Shown piece after piece: positions 1 to 10,837 of a stretch of 64,000 nucleotides of DNA; the stretch's first letter is position 1, and every line of letters begins with the position of its first letter. The translations under genes were made by a program, and so were the position numbers. The notes under the pieces are model-generated. The model had not been told where the DNA came from, did not search any database, and saw only the letters and a list, made by a program, of their open reading frames with translations. Source of the stretch: Pieris napi (lineage: Eukaryota > Arthropoda > Insecta > Lepidoptera > Pieridae); NCBI RefSeq assembly GCF_905475465.1, contig NC_062240.1, forward strand, positions 6,649,001 through 6,713,000. Reading direction: 5' to 3'.

Positions 1-430
1 CGTAGCAAGCCTGCCTGACTCGCCCACAGGTAATGATGCTGTTGTGTGGTTAGCCTGCCTGGCCACCTCACGAATGCTGATGCTGATGCTATCCCTGGTA
101 GCAAGCCTGCTAGCTTGCCGAACCAGAACTGATGTATGCTGTGATGTATGCTGTGTGGGAGCTGGTGTAGCTCACCGCACTTGATGATTTAATGCAATGG
201 TGCTAGCACTTCGTACACACGAAACTTTCACGAAAACTCGCGTTCCAGGTCCCGCCTGTACGGAGGCTCGAAGGACCAAAAATGTTCGGGCTGCTGCCAA
301 AACACTTTAATGATATTTAAATAAAAGATTGCTTTGCTCTTAAAAACTAATTTAATGAGTGATCGCGGTGATGGTTGATGATACACTGATGTATATAGAA
401 AAGCGTCGCGCGCAGGCGGCGATCTAACTA
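1..430 (-). mobile_element. LTR-retrotransposon-like leader remnant
   Basis: Read on the minus strand, this segment has a possible LTR end with an AATAAA-like motif near 315-330, then a TGGCAGCAGCC stretch, then a motif like the GGTCCTTCGAGCC found in leaders of insect BEL/gypsy-type elements (near 270-290). The outer part holds short CTGATG and TAGCAAGCCTGC reiterations. No intact gag reading frame is visible and the element is cut by the window edge. The retrotransposon assignment is from remembered motif style only; another repeat class is possible. Confidence 0.35.
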
Positions 431-477
431 TATGTACTTATGCTATTTTACAAGGTGTTCGGTTACTTTCCGAACAA

Positions 478-815
478 GCATAATAAAGAAAAGAAGAATT
501 GACAAAATAATAAACAAGAATTTAAGAGATAAAACAGGCTTTGCTGACGTTGTGTATAAAACAAAAGAACTAAAATGGAAATGGGCTGGACATACCATAA
601 GAGGAGCAGATAAATGGAGCTAAATTGTAACACTATGGCAACTAAGAGGCCATAAAAGAAACAGAGGTAGGCAGTTTAAAAGGTGGGCCGATGAAATCAT
701 GGAAATGGCTGGAAAGACTAATATCTAGACGAGATTGGTATACAATAAGGAAAAATGGAGAACAATGGGGGAGGCCTTTGCCCAAAGGCACATAGAATCA
801 GTTATCGTAGATTAA
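478..815 (+). mobile_element. Non-LTR retrotransposon relic (3' end of reverse transcriptase ORF)
   Basis: The translation contains LKWKWAGHTIRGADKWS, then in shifted frames a basic RGR-like stretch, a WADEI-like stretch and an AFAQRHIESV-like end. This order resembles the last 80 or so residues of insect endonuclease/reverse-transcriptase elements (RTE-like). Stops and frameshifts break it, so it is a dead 5'-truncated copy. It lies in what is probably a downstream intron of the minus-strand coiled-coil gene. Confidence 0.6.
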
Positions 816-874
816 GAAAAACTTATTAATGTATTTATTTTGTATTTCTGATATAATCTAATATTTAGCTATAA

Positions 875-1250
875 ACTAGCAAACTCGGCCAAGCGTTGCT
901 GTGGCTAAGGTTTTTGTTATATTACATAGTAGTAAACTATTCAAGGAAAACGGTAGGAGAACACCAGTCATGGGGACCACCATGCTTTGTTGGTGGTAAT
1001 GCCAGTAAATTGTAGCTTATGTGAAACGTTGGTACTTTCAACACAGCGCCATATGTTAGAATTGTGAGTGTCAAATAATAATCAAATAATTTAGCAAAAA
1101 AATAATATTGCGGGTATAAATTAAGATGTAAGCTATCTTTTAAGTTAGATCAAACTGCACACTGTGTGCAAATTTTATAAAAATCGGTAAAGTAGTTTAG
1201 GAGTCCATAGCGGACAAACAACGTGACGCGTAATTTATATATATTAAGAT
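875..1250 (+). repeat. Interspersed repeat family R1, copy 1
   Basis: About 370 bp starting ACTAGCAAACTCGGCCAAGC and ending near GCGTAATTTATATATATTAA. Two more copies occur in this window at 31663-32040 and 60106-60456, colinear and highly similar. There is no coding capacity. The conserved ends and a TA-rich 3' side suggest a non-autonomous element, but I cannot name the superfamily. Confidence 0.75.
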
Positions 1251-1358
1251 AAATAAATATCGTATAACATCCGTAATGTAGGCCAGATTCAACGTGAACG
1301 TAACATGACAAGTTTAAAGAATGACAAATTCTGAGCTATGGAGGCTAATATATAATAC

Positions 1359-2930
1359 TTACTGTACGATGACTCTAGTGTTCGTCGAACCATTGGGGCT
1401 GGGCGCATCAAACTCTTCACTGTTTTGAGAATCAGTAGAAAACCTATAAATATCCTTTTTTGTCTTTGGCTTCCGCCTATCTTGCATAACCCTCATGGGG
1501 ATTCTTAAGTTCGATGGGCTACTTTCGCCAAAACTTGTATTATCTCGGGACACGGTCCTTTTCTGACATCTATATTTCAATAGTGGTTTATGTGAATTTC
1601 CATCTTCACTTTCCTGCGATGGCAAGTGAGGTGAAACTTCATTTACGCAATCATTTTCTAGCGATGTGTTTGCTTTTTGTAAAGCTGAACCGGCTTTCTC
1701 GAAAGGGGAATTGCTTTCATTTCGAGATGGACCAGGTTTTTCCCAGGGTGACCCATCTTGGGATTGCTTATTATTATTCCAGGGTAAACCATCTCCGGAT
1801 TGCTTATTATTATTCCAGGGTGAACCATCTCCGGATTGCTTATTATTATTCCAGGGTGAACCATCTCGGGATGACTCGGGATTATTCCAGGGCGAAACGT
1901 GTTTATCTTTAGATGAGCCAGGTCGTTCCCAAGGTGGGACACTTTTATCTCGCGGTGAATTGGTATTTTGCCACGGAGAGAGCGGTTCATCTGGAGATGA
2001 GCTGGGTTTTTCGCACGTCTCTATGTCCTGTGAGGATCCGTTTTTATCTGACTTTCTTGCCTCCATCTTCTCTTTCCTTAGAGGGGACAACCCTGCATTG
2101 TCGTTATCAAACCTCATTTTTGCGACTACAACCTTTAGAATGCGACCATGCGTCTTATGCCTGGAAATAAAACATCATTATGGAAATTATTATAAAATTG
2201 CAATAATAAGTGTGTTTGCATTGAAAAGAGAATTGATGTTTGTAGATTTTTGTCATTAGAACATAACAACACTAAAAAACGTACCTCGGTATAACATGAC
2301 GGGGTATAAGTATAGGCGACGCTTCCACAGCACTTGGTGAGGAAATGCGTTTGCGCCGGCGCATTGTTGGCGTAAATTCACGCGTAGACTGATTTCTAGG
2401 GCCCTGAGGTGTAAAATACTTAGTTATTAAGGTAAAATCCCATAAAGAATCCAGAAGTTTGTCTGCTAAATTATATTATATCATAGAGATGCCTTAGATA
2501 TTATTTTTGTTTTTTTCTAGAATTGACGCGGTGATTATATAAAATTAAAAATCAAGTGAAATAAAAAAGATTTCTTGTGACACATTAAGAACGTTACTTG
2601 TAGACATCAGTAAATCTCGCAATGTTATTAAAATAACAGAAATGTATAATAATCTCAGTTATCGAATTAATGTAATTAATAATTTTATTTCTTGCGGTAT
2701 AAAATACTCACATTAAAATTGGGAGAGTCAAGTAACCGGCTAGGGCCTTCCAATGGATCTGCTCTGAAACATTTCATTGGCAAATATTAAAGAAAATTAA
2801 GTTACCTTATTCACTAACCTTTACAAATAAAAAAAAAATCATGAATTAACTTATTTGTCGAATGTCTGGAAAGTTTGAATGCCGTGTGTAAGTTTCTAAG
2901 ACCGAATGAGTGTTTCTTTTGGTTTTTTTT

Positions 2931-2969
<39 letters not shown>

Positions 2970-5900
2970 GGGGGGGGGGGGGCAAACGAGCTTGCGGGAC
3001 GACCAAAAAGGGCCGTCTTCGCAGCCCATAGACACCCATTCTTAGTGGGTGCGTTGCCGGCCTTTTAAGAGAGGAGTACACTCGATTTTTGTGGCGGCGT
3101 CCATGCGTCGGGTTGTCTCTCTCCCTAAAATATGGCGAGGGGGCCGATGGCTGGCCATGCGTCATACTCGTGAACGGGTGCTGCTTGTGGTGACTGGTCG
3201 TACTTGAATTCGTGTATGCGGTGATGTTAATTATTTCGACTATGTGTTTGCGTGTTGTTCCCACGAGAATGTAAGTGCGTGCTCCTATTTCACCATGCCT
3301 CCTGCTGATAGGGGACAAGTCTTTGTTTTTATTTTTGTTCTTATTATTAATTACTTAAAATGTCATGTGGAACATGGTGTAATGGTTGCAGCTCCTTACA
3401 AACGTTGTGTAAAAAAAAAAAAAAAAAACATGGCGATTAAAAAGAGTGGCGGAGAGTTTATTGCCAGTTCTTCTCTTCCGTTCTACGCCCTTAATTTGAG
3501 AACTGGCAGTAAATGTAAAATTAGAAGCATTAATATTTATTTCTTTAATGACGAATCACAAGTGTACATTGTGTTACCTACGTGAATAAATGATTTTTGA
3601 ATTTGAATTTGAATTTAAACATTTGGAGGTCTTATCTCTGAGGGAAGACTCGAACCGGGAGTCGATTCCACAGTTCGCTAGTTCGCAAAAGAAAATGCCT
3701 TGTGAAACGGACTGTGGAAGACCTCCAACCATCAAGATGATGTTGGTGATACTTGGTGTGGGCTTACTCAATAACAAAGCTATGATAGGCTGCAATTAGC
3801 ATTCCTTAATGAAGCCCCATCTTGTGCCACTATTAACAAATGGTTTAACGAGTTTAAGCGTGGACGTAGATATCTCAACGATGATCCGCGTGAGGGACGT
3901 CCTTTAACAGCGACTACTGAAGATAACATCAGTGCTGTGCGACGCATGATAGAGGAAGATAAGAGAGTGGCCTATCAGCAGATACGGGCAAGGCTAGGCA
4001 TTGGTATGAGTCGAGTTCAAAAAATATGAAACGAACATTTAGGCGTCAGGAAGCTTTGTGCCAGATGGATTCCCCATAATTTAACCGACGACCAGAAACA
4101 CCTTGACATCGTCACAGGTGATGAAAGCTGGATAAATTGCTACGAACCCAAAACAAAAGATAAAATTCGAGGTATTCGCTTTAAGAGCCCTGAAGATGCG
4201 GTGAAAGCGTATGAAAATGCCATAGAAACCCCTAAGGAAGAATGGGCCCACTGCTTTTCTCAGTGGTTCCATCGAATGCGACGATGTGTAGAGAGGAACC
4301 CAATGTGTAGAGAATTAGACACAGAAATGTGACGCATATAATGAGTCGTAGCCACAGTGGATTATTATTTTGTGTAAACGTGTCGTAAAAATACTTGTGC
4401 TTACAAATCGCAACAGAAACAACAACGATTGTTTACAAAATTAAGAATCTAAAAATAATAATATTGTAAACTTGCATTGGGAAGATGAGATAAGAAGGGT
4501 AGAATGGTATAGAATAGCGAAGGAGAGATTAAAATGACGACCTAACATGAACTTTGAGAATGCGACCATGCGTCTTATCTCTGGAAATAAAACATAATTA
4601 TGCAAATTATTTTAAAATTGCGTGAATTGATTGAATTTTGAATAGAAAAATAAGTGTGTTTGCATTGAATAGAGAATTGAACTTTCGTACATATTTGTAG
4701 ATTTTTGTCATTAGAACATAAAAAAACATACCTTGGTATAACATGATGGGGCATGAGAATAGGCGACGCTTCCACAGTACTCGGTGATGAAATGCGTTTG
4801 CGCCGGCGCATTGTTGGCGTAAATTCACGCGTAGACTGATCTCTAGGGCCCTGAGGTGTAAAATACTTAGTTATTAAGGTAAAATCCCATAAAGAATCCA
4901 GAAGTTTGTCTGCTAAATTATATTATATCATAGATGTGCCTTAGATATAATTTTTGTATTTTCTAGAATTGACGCGGTGATTATATAAAATTAAAAATCA
5001 AGTGAAATAAAAAAGATTTCTTGTGACACATTAAGAACGTTACTTGTAGACATTAGTAAATCTCGCAATGTTATTAAAATAACAGCAATGTATAATAATC
5101 TCAGTTATCGAATTAATGTAATTAATAATTTTATTTCTTGCGGTATAAAATACTCACATTAAAATTGGGAGAGTCAAGTAACCGGCTAGGGCCTTCCAAT
5201 GGATCTGCTCTGAAACGTTTCATTGGCAAATATTAAAGAAAATTATAGTTACCTTATTCACTAACCTTTACAAATTGAAACAATTTTCATGAATTATCTT
5301 ATTTGTCAAATATCTGGAAAGTTTGAATGCCGTGTGTAAGTTTCTAAGACCGAATGAGTGTTTCTTTTGGTTTTTTTTTAAATATATATATATATATAAT
5401 AGGGGGGGGGGGGCAAACGAGCTTGCGGGACGACCAAAAAGGGCCGTCTTCGCAGCCCATAGACACCCATTCTTAGTGGGTGCGTTGCCGGCCTTTTAAG
5501 AGAGGAGTACACTCGATTTTTGTGGCGGCGTCCATGCGTCGGGTTGTCTCTCTCCCTAAAATATGGCGAGGGGGCCGATGGCTGGCCATGCGTCATACTC
5601 GTGAACGGGTGCTGCTTGTGGTGACTGGTCGTACTTGAATTCGTGTATGCGGTGATGTTAATTATTTCGACTATGTGTTTGCGTGTTGTTCCCACGAGAA
5701 TGTAAGTGCGTGCTCCTATTTCACCATGCCTCCTGCTGATAGGGGACAAGTCTTTGTTTTTATTTTTGTTCTTATTATTAATTACTTAAAATGTCATGTG
5801 GAACATGGTGTAATGGTTGCAGCTCCTTACAAACGTTGTGTAAAAAAAAAAAAAAACATGGCGATTAAAAAGAGTGGCGGAGAGTTTATTGCCAGTTCTT

Positions 5901-8900
5901 CTCTTCCGTTCTACGCCCTTGATTTGAGAACTGGCAGTAAATGTAAAATTAGAAGCATTAATATTTATTTCTTTAATGACGAATCACAAGTGTACATTGT
6001 GTTACCTACGTGAATAAATGATTTTTGAATTTGAATTTGAATTTAAACATTTGGAGGTCTTATCTCTGAGGGAAGACTCGAACCGGGAGTCGATTCCACA
6101 GTTCGCTAGTTCGCAAAAGAAAATGCCTTGTGAAACGGACTGTGGAAGACCTCCAACCATCAAGATGATGTTGGTGAAACTTGGTGTGGGCTTACTCAAT
6201 AACAAAGCTATGATAGGCTGCAATTAGCATTTCTTAATGAAGCCCCACCTTGTGCCACTATTAACAAATGGTTTAACGAGTTTAAGCATGGACGTAGATA
6301 TCTCAACGATGATCCGCGTGAGGGACGTCCTTTAACAGCGACTACTAAAGATAACATCAGTGCTGTGCGACGCATGATAGAGGAAGATAAGAGAGTGACC
6401 TATCAGCAGATACGGGCAAGCCTAGGCATTGGTATGAGTCGAGTTCAAAAGAGCATTTATTTTTATGAAACGAACATTTAGGCGTCAGGAAGCTTTGTAC
6501 CAGATGGATTCCCCATACTTTAACCGACGACCAGAAATACCTTAACATCGTCACAGGTGATGAAAGCTGGATAAATTGCTACGAACCCAAAACTAAAGAT
6601 AAAATTCGCGTGAGAAAGCGTATGAAAATGCCATAGAAGAGACCCCTAAGGAAGAATGGGCCCACAGCTTTTCTCAGTGGTTCCATCGAATGCGACGATG
6701 TGTAGAGAGGAACCGAATGTGTAGAGAATTAGACACAGAAATCTGACGCACAGTGGATTATTATTTTGTGTAAACGTGTTGTAAAAATACTTATGCTTAC
6801 AAACCGCAACAGAAACAACAACGATTGTTTACAAAATTAAGAATCTAAAAATAATAATATTGCAAACTGGCATCGGGAAGATGAAATAAGAAGGGTAAAA
6901 TGGTATAGAATAGCGAAGGAGAGATTAACATGACGACCTAACATGAACCTTTAGAATGCGACCATGCATCTTATGTCTGCAAATAAAACATAATTATGCA
7001 AATTATTTTAAAATTGCGTGAATTGATTGAATTTTGAATAGAAAAATAAGTGTGTTTGCATTGAATAGAGAATTGAACTTTCGTACATATTTGTAGATTT
7101 TTGTCATTAGAACATAAAAAACATACCTCGGTATAACATGATGGGGCATGAGAATAGGCGACGCTTCCACAGTACTCGGTGATGAAATGCGTCTGCGCCG
7201 GCGCATTGTTGGCGAAAATTCACGCGTAGACTGATCTCTAGGGCCCTGAGGTGTAAAATACATAGTTATTAAGGTAAAATCCCATAAAGAATCCAGAAGT
7301 TTGTCTGCTAAATTATATTATATCATAGATGTGCCATAGATATAATTTTTGTTTTTTCTAGAATTGACGCGGTGATTATATAAAATTAAAAATCAAGTGA
7401 AATAAAAGAGATTTCTTGTGACACATTAAGAACGTTACTTGTAGACATCAGTAAATCTCGCAATGTTTTAAAAAAAAATTCTAATAATCTCAGTTATCGA
7501 ATTATTGTAATAAATACTTTTATTTATTGCGGTATAAAATACTCACATTAAAATTAGGAGGTTCAAGTAATCGGCTAGGGCCTTCCAATGGATCAGCTCT
7601 GAAACATTTCATTGGCAAATATTAAAGAAAATTATAGTTTAAATTTTCATGAATTATCTTATTTGTCGAATGTTCGGAGAGTTTGAACTTTGAATGCCGT
7701 GTGTACATAAGCGAAAGAGTGTAGTTTCTATTGGATGTTTAGAGATCAAAAAGTTATAGCGTGTCAAAATCTAGAGGTTGTATCTTGTTCTATTTATTCA
7801 GCTTGGGGGCCAAAATATACGATCAACCAGTGAATTGCTCCGGTTCACTGTCTTGACTACGGCATTAGAGTCGCCATAGAAGTGTCTCCGTATCCGCCAT
7901 TTAATTATATTCTTCGCTCCAGGAATAAAACCAGTTTCCCCGGACGTTATAGAAACACTTATAACGCCTGAGTTATTTGATGTTTATAAATAGAAGAGGA
8001 TGCTTATAACAACTTGTTTAAATATTAATTAAATGAAGTATTATGAAAAATAAACCTACATTGACGGTGTTCTGCTTTCTTCAGATTCTTCTAGGAGAAT
8101 GCTTAATTCTTCTCTGAAATCACACACAATAAAGGCATATTTAATCCAGCTTCATTAGAAGTGTCAGCTATAATTCTTGATAAATAATATAATTGATAAC
8201 TATTTTGTTGGGAATCTAACTAACCCCAGAAAAAATTCATTAATATAAATTTTTTACAATGTATTCCGATTTTAAATCTCACCTTCTATCATCTCTTGGT
8301 GTGTTTGCTCCTCCTCCTCCTCCATCCTCTTCTTCAGATTCATCACTTTCTTCTAAAAAAAATTTAATATTTTCTTATCACTTTGGGAAAGAGAGGTTCA
8401 CTTTTGTGTTGAAGTACTAGGTGTACTTCAAAAGTGAACTCTCTTTCTTTCCAAAGAGACTTAAAATGTTCGATAAAACAAGTTACATTCTAGTTCAATC
8501 ATTTTTAATAGAGAAGTGACATACATTATTTACTACAAGTCTATAACTTTGTTATAAAATAAGTAGTAATAGTAGTATAAATAACCATGTTCTTATAAGA
8601 ATGGAAGACATAATTTTTTTTTAAGTTTTCTATATATTTGTTACTTTCTATTTTGTAGTAAATACATTACAGACTATTGAGTTAATTTGTTTAGAATAAC
8701 ATATTTTTGTTTGTTTAAAACTTGAAGTTATTATATATTAAATAGATAATAACTAAAATTTTATTACCATCTAATCCCATGTCTTCCACACTAGTGTCAT
8801 GATTATTTTCTATGTCAGGAGGAGTCATATCGGCATCTATCCTTGTAAGCGGTATGTAAATTTCTGGAAATATTGAGGAATGAAGTAGTTTTTGAGTTAT

Positions 8901-10837
8901 AAATATTTAAATTACACAAATATTGATGAGTTTAAATATTTGTGTTATATCCATCCTTGCTTTAACATTAACAGTTTTTAATCAGAAGGTACAGCAGACT
9001 CAGTAGCTACCTAAAGCCAGTAAATTAAAAATTATCCATGATATACAGTGTAAACACTTTATAACGAATTTCAATTTCGTTATAGAGAGGTTTCGTTATA
9101 GTAAGAGAAGTGAAAAAAAAAACCAAATTTAACCAATTACCTAGAATAATTTCAAATTTTGTACCTATCAATAGGCAAACTATTCTAAACACATATAAAT
9201 CATAACGCTTTTCTTTTACTGGCCATCTTGACAGTTTCAAAGTTTCTTTACCACTGATAATACACAATGGGTGACAGTGGTGCGCTTAGTAACTGAGACC
9301 AAAAATATCCTACAGGCAATGTAATCTAAGAATAATGGCACACATGTTACTGCAATAAACAATAACAAAGACGAGACGGCTGTTTATGACCTCAGGTGTC
9401 TTTTTTAGAAATTTTGGCACGTCAAAAGGTTAGTTTCGTAAGCTGATTATACAATTACACTTAAGTATGTTGTTTATGTCTAAATATAACAATATTTCTT
9501 CGATAAAGAGAGTGACTGTTGCGTTATATAGATTGAGTTAATGTGTGGTGTTTATGTTAAACCAAACAGAAATGTAACTATTCTTACGTTATACAAAACT
9601 TTTTGTTATAACTAATGTCGAGAGTATACACTGTATACACAAAGACATCCACTTTTAACTAGCTTAAAAAGGTCTACTTGCAAGACCCTGCAAAAATCTC
9701 CACAGTTACTTATTTATCATTCCACCATGGCAGTTGAGCCGTGCCAATGAATAGAGACTAGTATTGTAAACATTGTAGGTAATTATCAATTATTACGATG
9801 AAGGAAGGATATGTTTACTATTATATGCTTCCTGATTTAAGAATTTTTGTTTACTACAGTAAATACAGAAATTAAATGCTTTACCTTGTAATACCCGCAT
9901 TGGCAAGGGTCTAACTTGTCCACTGTGATTTTCATTTGACCCTTGACTTCCTGTCACTAAAATTATAGGTAATATATTAAACACTAATTAATATACAACA
10001 CAGGACAAACTATTACTTAGATATTTACTTTGATACAAATAATGCTTATTATAACTCTTTGTCAATACTATAAAAATTTTAAACTCTTACAAAAAACTTC
10101 AATCATATACTGTTGGGATTCCATATTCGATATAGACCTGATATCTTGATAGCTGTAGATTTATAAATATGTGGATTTTTTTGTTTAAATGACATTCCTC
10201 TCAGAATCTTTTAATTAGACATAATACTTACAACTATTATTAGGTAACATTGCACGACTTAATGATACTACAGGCTGTATAGATTTTCCTCCCAGCATTA
10301 AAGGAGGAACTCTTTGCACTCTCTCAGTATTTGGAGTGGTGTCAATTAGAGACTGGCGTGAAGAGATTTCTATTTCTTCTCTCTCTATCATATAGTTTTT
10401 CATTAGCTCCATTATACTTGCAACAGCATTCGATCCTTGCACTAGATGCGTTAATGCTGTTTCGCTAATTATTTGCAAAGCAGTTTCTAGTTTTCGTGCA
10501 CAGGCACTACCTTTATTCCTTAGTATCTGTAAAAGTGATGGTAAATAGACAAAGATAATTCACAATGATTAGTAGAAAGAGCCTAGGGCTCTTTTTATTA
10601 GTTTCAGTAGTCTAAATAGTGTTCCCAAAGTAATTCTCAGTTTCGTGTGGAGTAGTTTATTATAAGAAAAAAAAAAATATTCACGCTTATTTGAATCCTT
10701 AAGTCATTAGTCTCTTTTGTTAGCTTTAATATATGCTTTTCTTTTTCTCCAGCAACCATCTTCCAATTCTGCACTGCCTGGACCAATTCATGGTTCTGCT
10801 CACGTAAATCTCGAACTTCCTTTTCTAAGTTTGACAT
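1359..10837 (-). CDS. Coiled-coil protein gene, tentatively shugoshin-like, with triplicated exons 7-8
   Basis: Nine exons on the minus strand: 10837-10685, 10526-10232, 9956-9885, 8863-8768, 8352-8283, 8113-8060, exon 7 (7598-7547, copies 5209-5158 and 2763-2712), exon 8 (7245-7127, copies 4850-4732 and 2403-2285), exon 9 (2160-1363). All have GT-AG sites and compatible phases. The protein begins with a heptad-rich coiled coil (residues 1-51, MSNLEKEVRDLREQNHELVQ), then a Ser/Thr region, an acidic EESDESEEEDGGGGG segment, a basic MRRRRR/ISSPS motif in exon 8 and a 266-codon Pro/Trp/Ser-rich exon 9. Short N-terminal coiled coil plus disordered basic tail fits shugoshin (centromeric cohesion protector), but the family's C-terminal basic box is not seen; it may lie left of the window. 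Exon 9 either stops at TAA 1359-1361 or splices at the GTAAGT there. Length is about 570 codons with one exon 7-8 pair or 684 with three. The gene model is firmer than the name. Confidence 0.68.
1745..1905 (-). repeat. 36-bp coding minisatellite in exon 9
   Basis: Exon 9 encodes near-identical 12-residue repeats of the form GSPWNNNKQSGD (three clear copies), preceded and followed by degenerate copies with the core S/P-P-W followed by Ser and Asp. In DNA this is a tandem 36-bp unit. It makes an intrinsically disordered, Trp-punctuated segment. Copy number could vary between individuals. Confidence 0.85.
2933..2985. repeat. (AT)n(G)n microsatellite
   Basis: A run of TA dinucleotides is followed by twelve or so G residues at the boundary of the SINE-like repeat in unit A. 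The same place in unit B (5385-5412) has a much shorter TA run. The tract accounts for much of the length difference between units A and B. Confidence 0.9.
2966..3740 (+). mobile_element. Lepidopteran composite interspersed repeat R4, copy in unit A
   Basis: Starts at the G-run with GGGGCAAACGAGCTTGCGGG, continues through GGTGCGTTGCCGGCC, CCACGAGAATGTAAGTGCGTG, and GGCGGAGAGTTTATTGCCAG, and reaches an imperfect (TTGAAT)n tract near 3595-3615 and an AAGACCTCCAACCAT segment. Related pieces occur at 5397-6165, 29860-30240, 59765-59910 and, inverted, 40795-40925. Open frames through it are not conserved as protein. It is a non-autonomous retroposon-like family whose exact class I cannot assign. 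Confidence 0.7.
3741..4330 (+). pseudogene. Mariner transposase relic, unit A
   Basis: In-frame blocks match mariner transposases: FNEFKRGRRYLNDDPREGRP (HTH linker), QQIRARLGIGMSRVQKI, then a stop, RKLCARWIPHNLT, VTGDESWINCYEPKTK (first catalytic Asp region), and a C-terminal EWAHCFSQWFHRMRRCVERN. The central catalytic segment between the GDESW block and the C-terminus is missing. The element is an internally deleted, inactive copy that was carried along in the exon duplication. Confidence 0.8.
5397..6165 (+). mobile_element. Composite interspersed repeat R4, copy in unit B
   Basis: Near-identical to 2966-3740, including the same insertion point and downstream mariner relic, with a shorter poly-A/T tract near 5841. 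It exists here by segmental duplication of the host unit, not by independent insertion. Confidence 0.8.
6166..6750 (+). pseudogene. Mariner transposase relic, unit B
   Basis: Duplicate of the relic at 3741-4330, with the same internal deletion and a few private changes (for example an extra stretch near 6450-6470 and loss of part of the C-terminal region near 6605). It is inactive. Confidence 0.8.
8381..8456. repeat. Intronic hairpin (about 75-bp palindrome)
   Basis: Imperfect inverted repeat with arms CTTTGGGAAAGAGAG..TTCACTTTTG and CAAAAGTGAACTCTC..CCAAAG around a short loop containing ACTAGGTGTAC. It lies in the intron between exons 5 and 4 of the coiled-coil gene. It resembles the ends of a MITE family also seen at 26928-26990, so it is probably a small foldback remnant. 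Confidence 0.7.
9046..9633. mobile_element. Pogo/Tigger-like MITE
   Basis: Ends are CAGTGTAAACAC at the left and GTATACACTG at the right, each flanked by TA, as expected for a TA target duplication. The subterminal sequence holds TATAACGAA-type motifs typical of pogo-group elements. It is 588 bp and lies in the intron between exons 4 and 3 of the coiled-coil gene; the 80-residue minus-strand frame inside is not transposase-like. Confidence 0.65.

Larger units (their letters stand above)
2136..7660 (-). repeat. Tandem triplication of a 2.4-kb unit containing exons 7 and 8
   Basis: Unit A spans about 2136-4557, unit B about 4558-6952, and unit C is a shorter piece at about 6953-7660. Each holds, in plus coordinates, the first 30-40 bp of exon 9, an intron, exon 8, an intron and exon 7. 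Units A and B also share a SINE-like repeat and a mariner relic that C lacks. Near-identity over kilobases, with differences mainly in microsatellites and small indels, indicates recent duplication. The unit boundaries fall inside exon 9, where copies B and C switch from exon sequence to CATGTTAGGTCGTC. Confidence 0.9.

Noticed and set aside
1514..2259. Plus-strand ORFs with repeated LLLFQGEPSPDC or AYYYSRVNHLR text
   Set aside because: They are antisense readings of the exon 9 minisatellite. The minus-strand frame is continuous and matched by splice phase.
2896..3318. 140-residue minus-strand ORF beginning MSPISRRHGEIGARTY
   Set aside because: It runs through the R4 repeat and the AT/G microsatellite, and related repeat copies (29860, 59765) do not keep the frame. 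Not a gene.
8060..8062. TAG after exon 6 as the end of the coiled-coil gene
   Set aside because: The GTAGGT donor at the same place gives a phase that fits exon 7 exactly, and exons 7 to 9 then form a continuous frame. A short retained-intron isoform remains possible.
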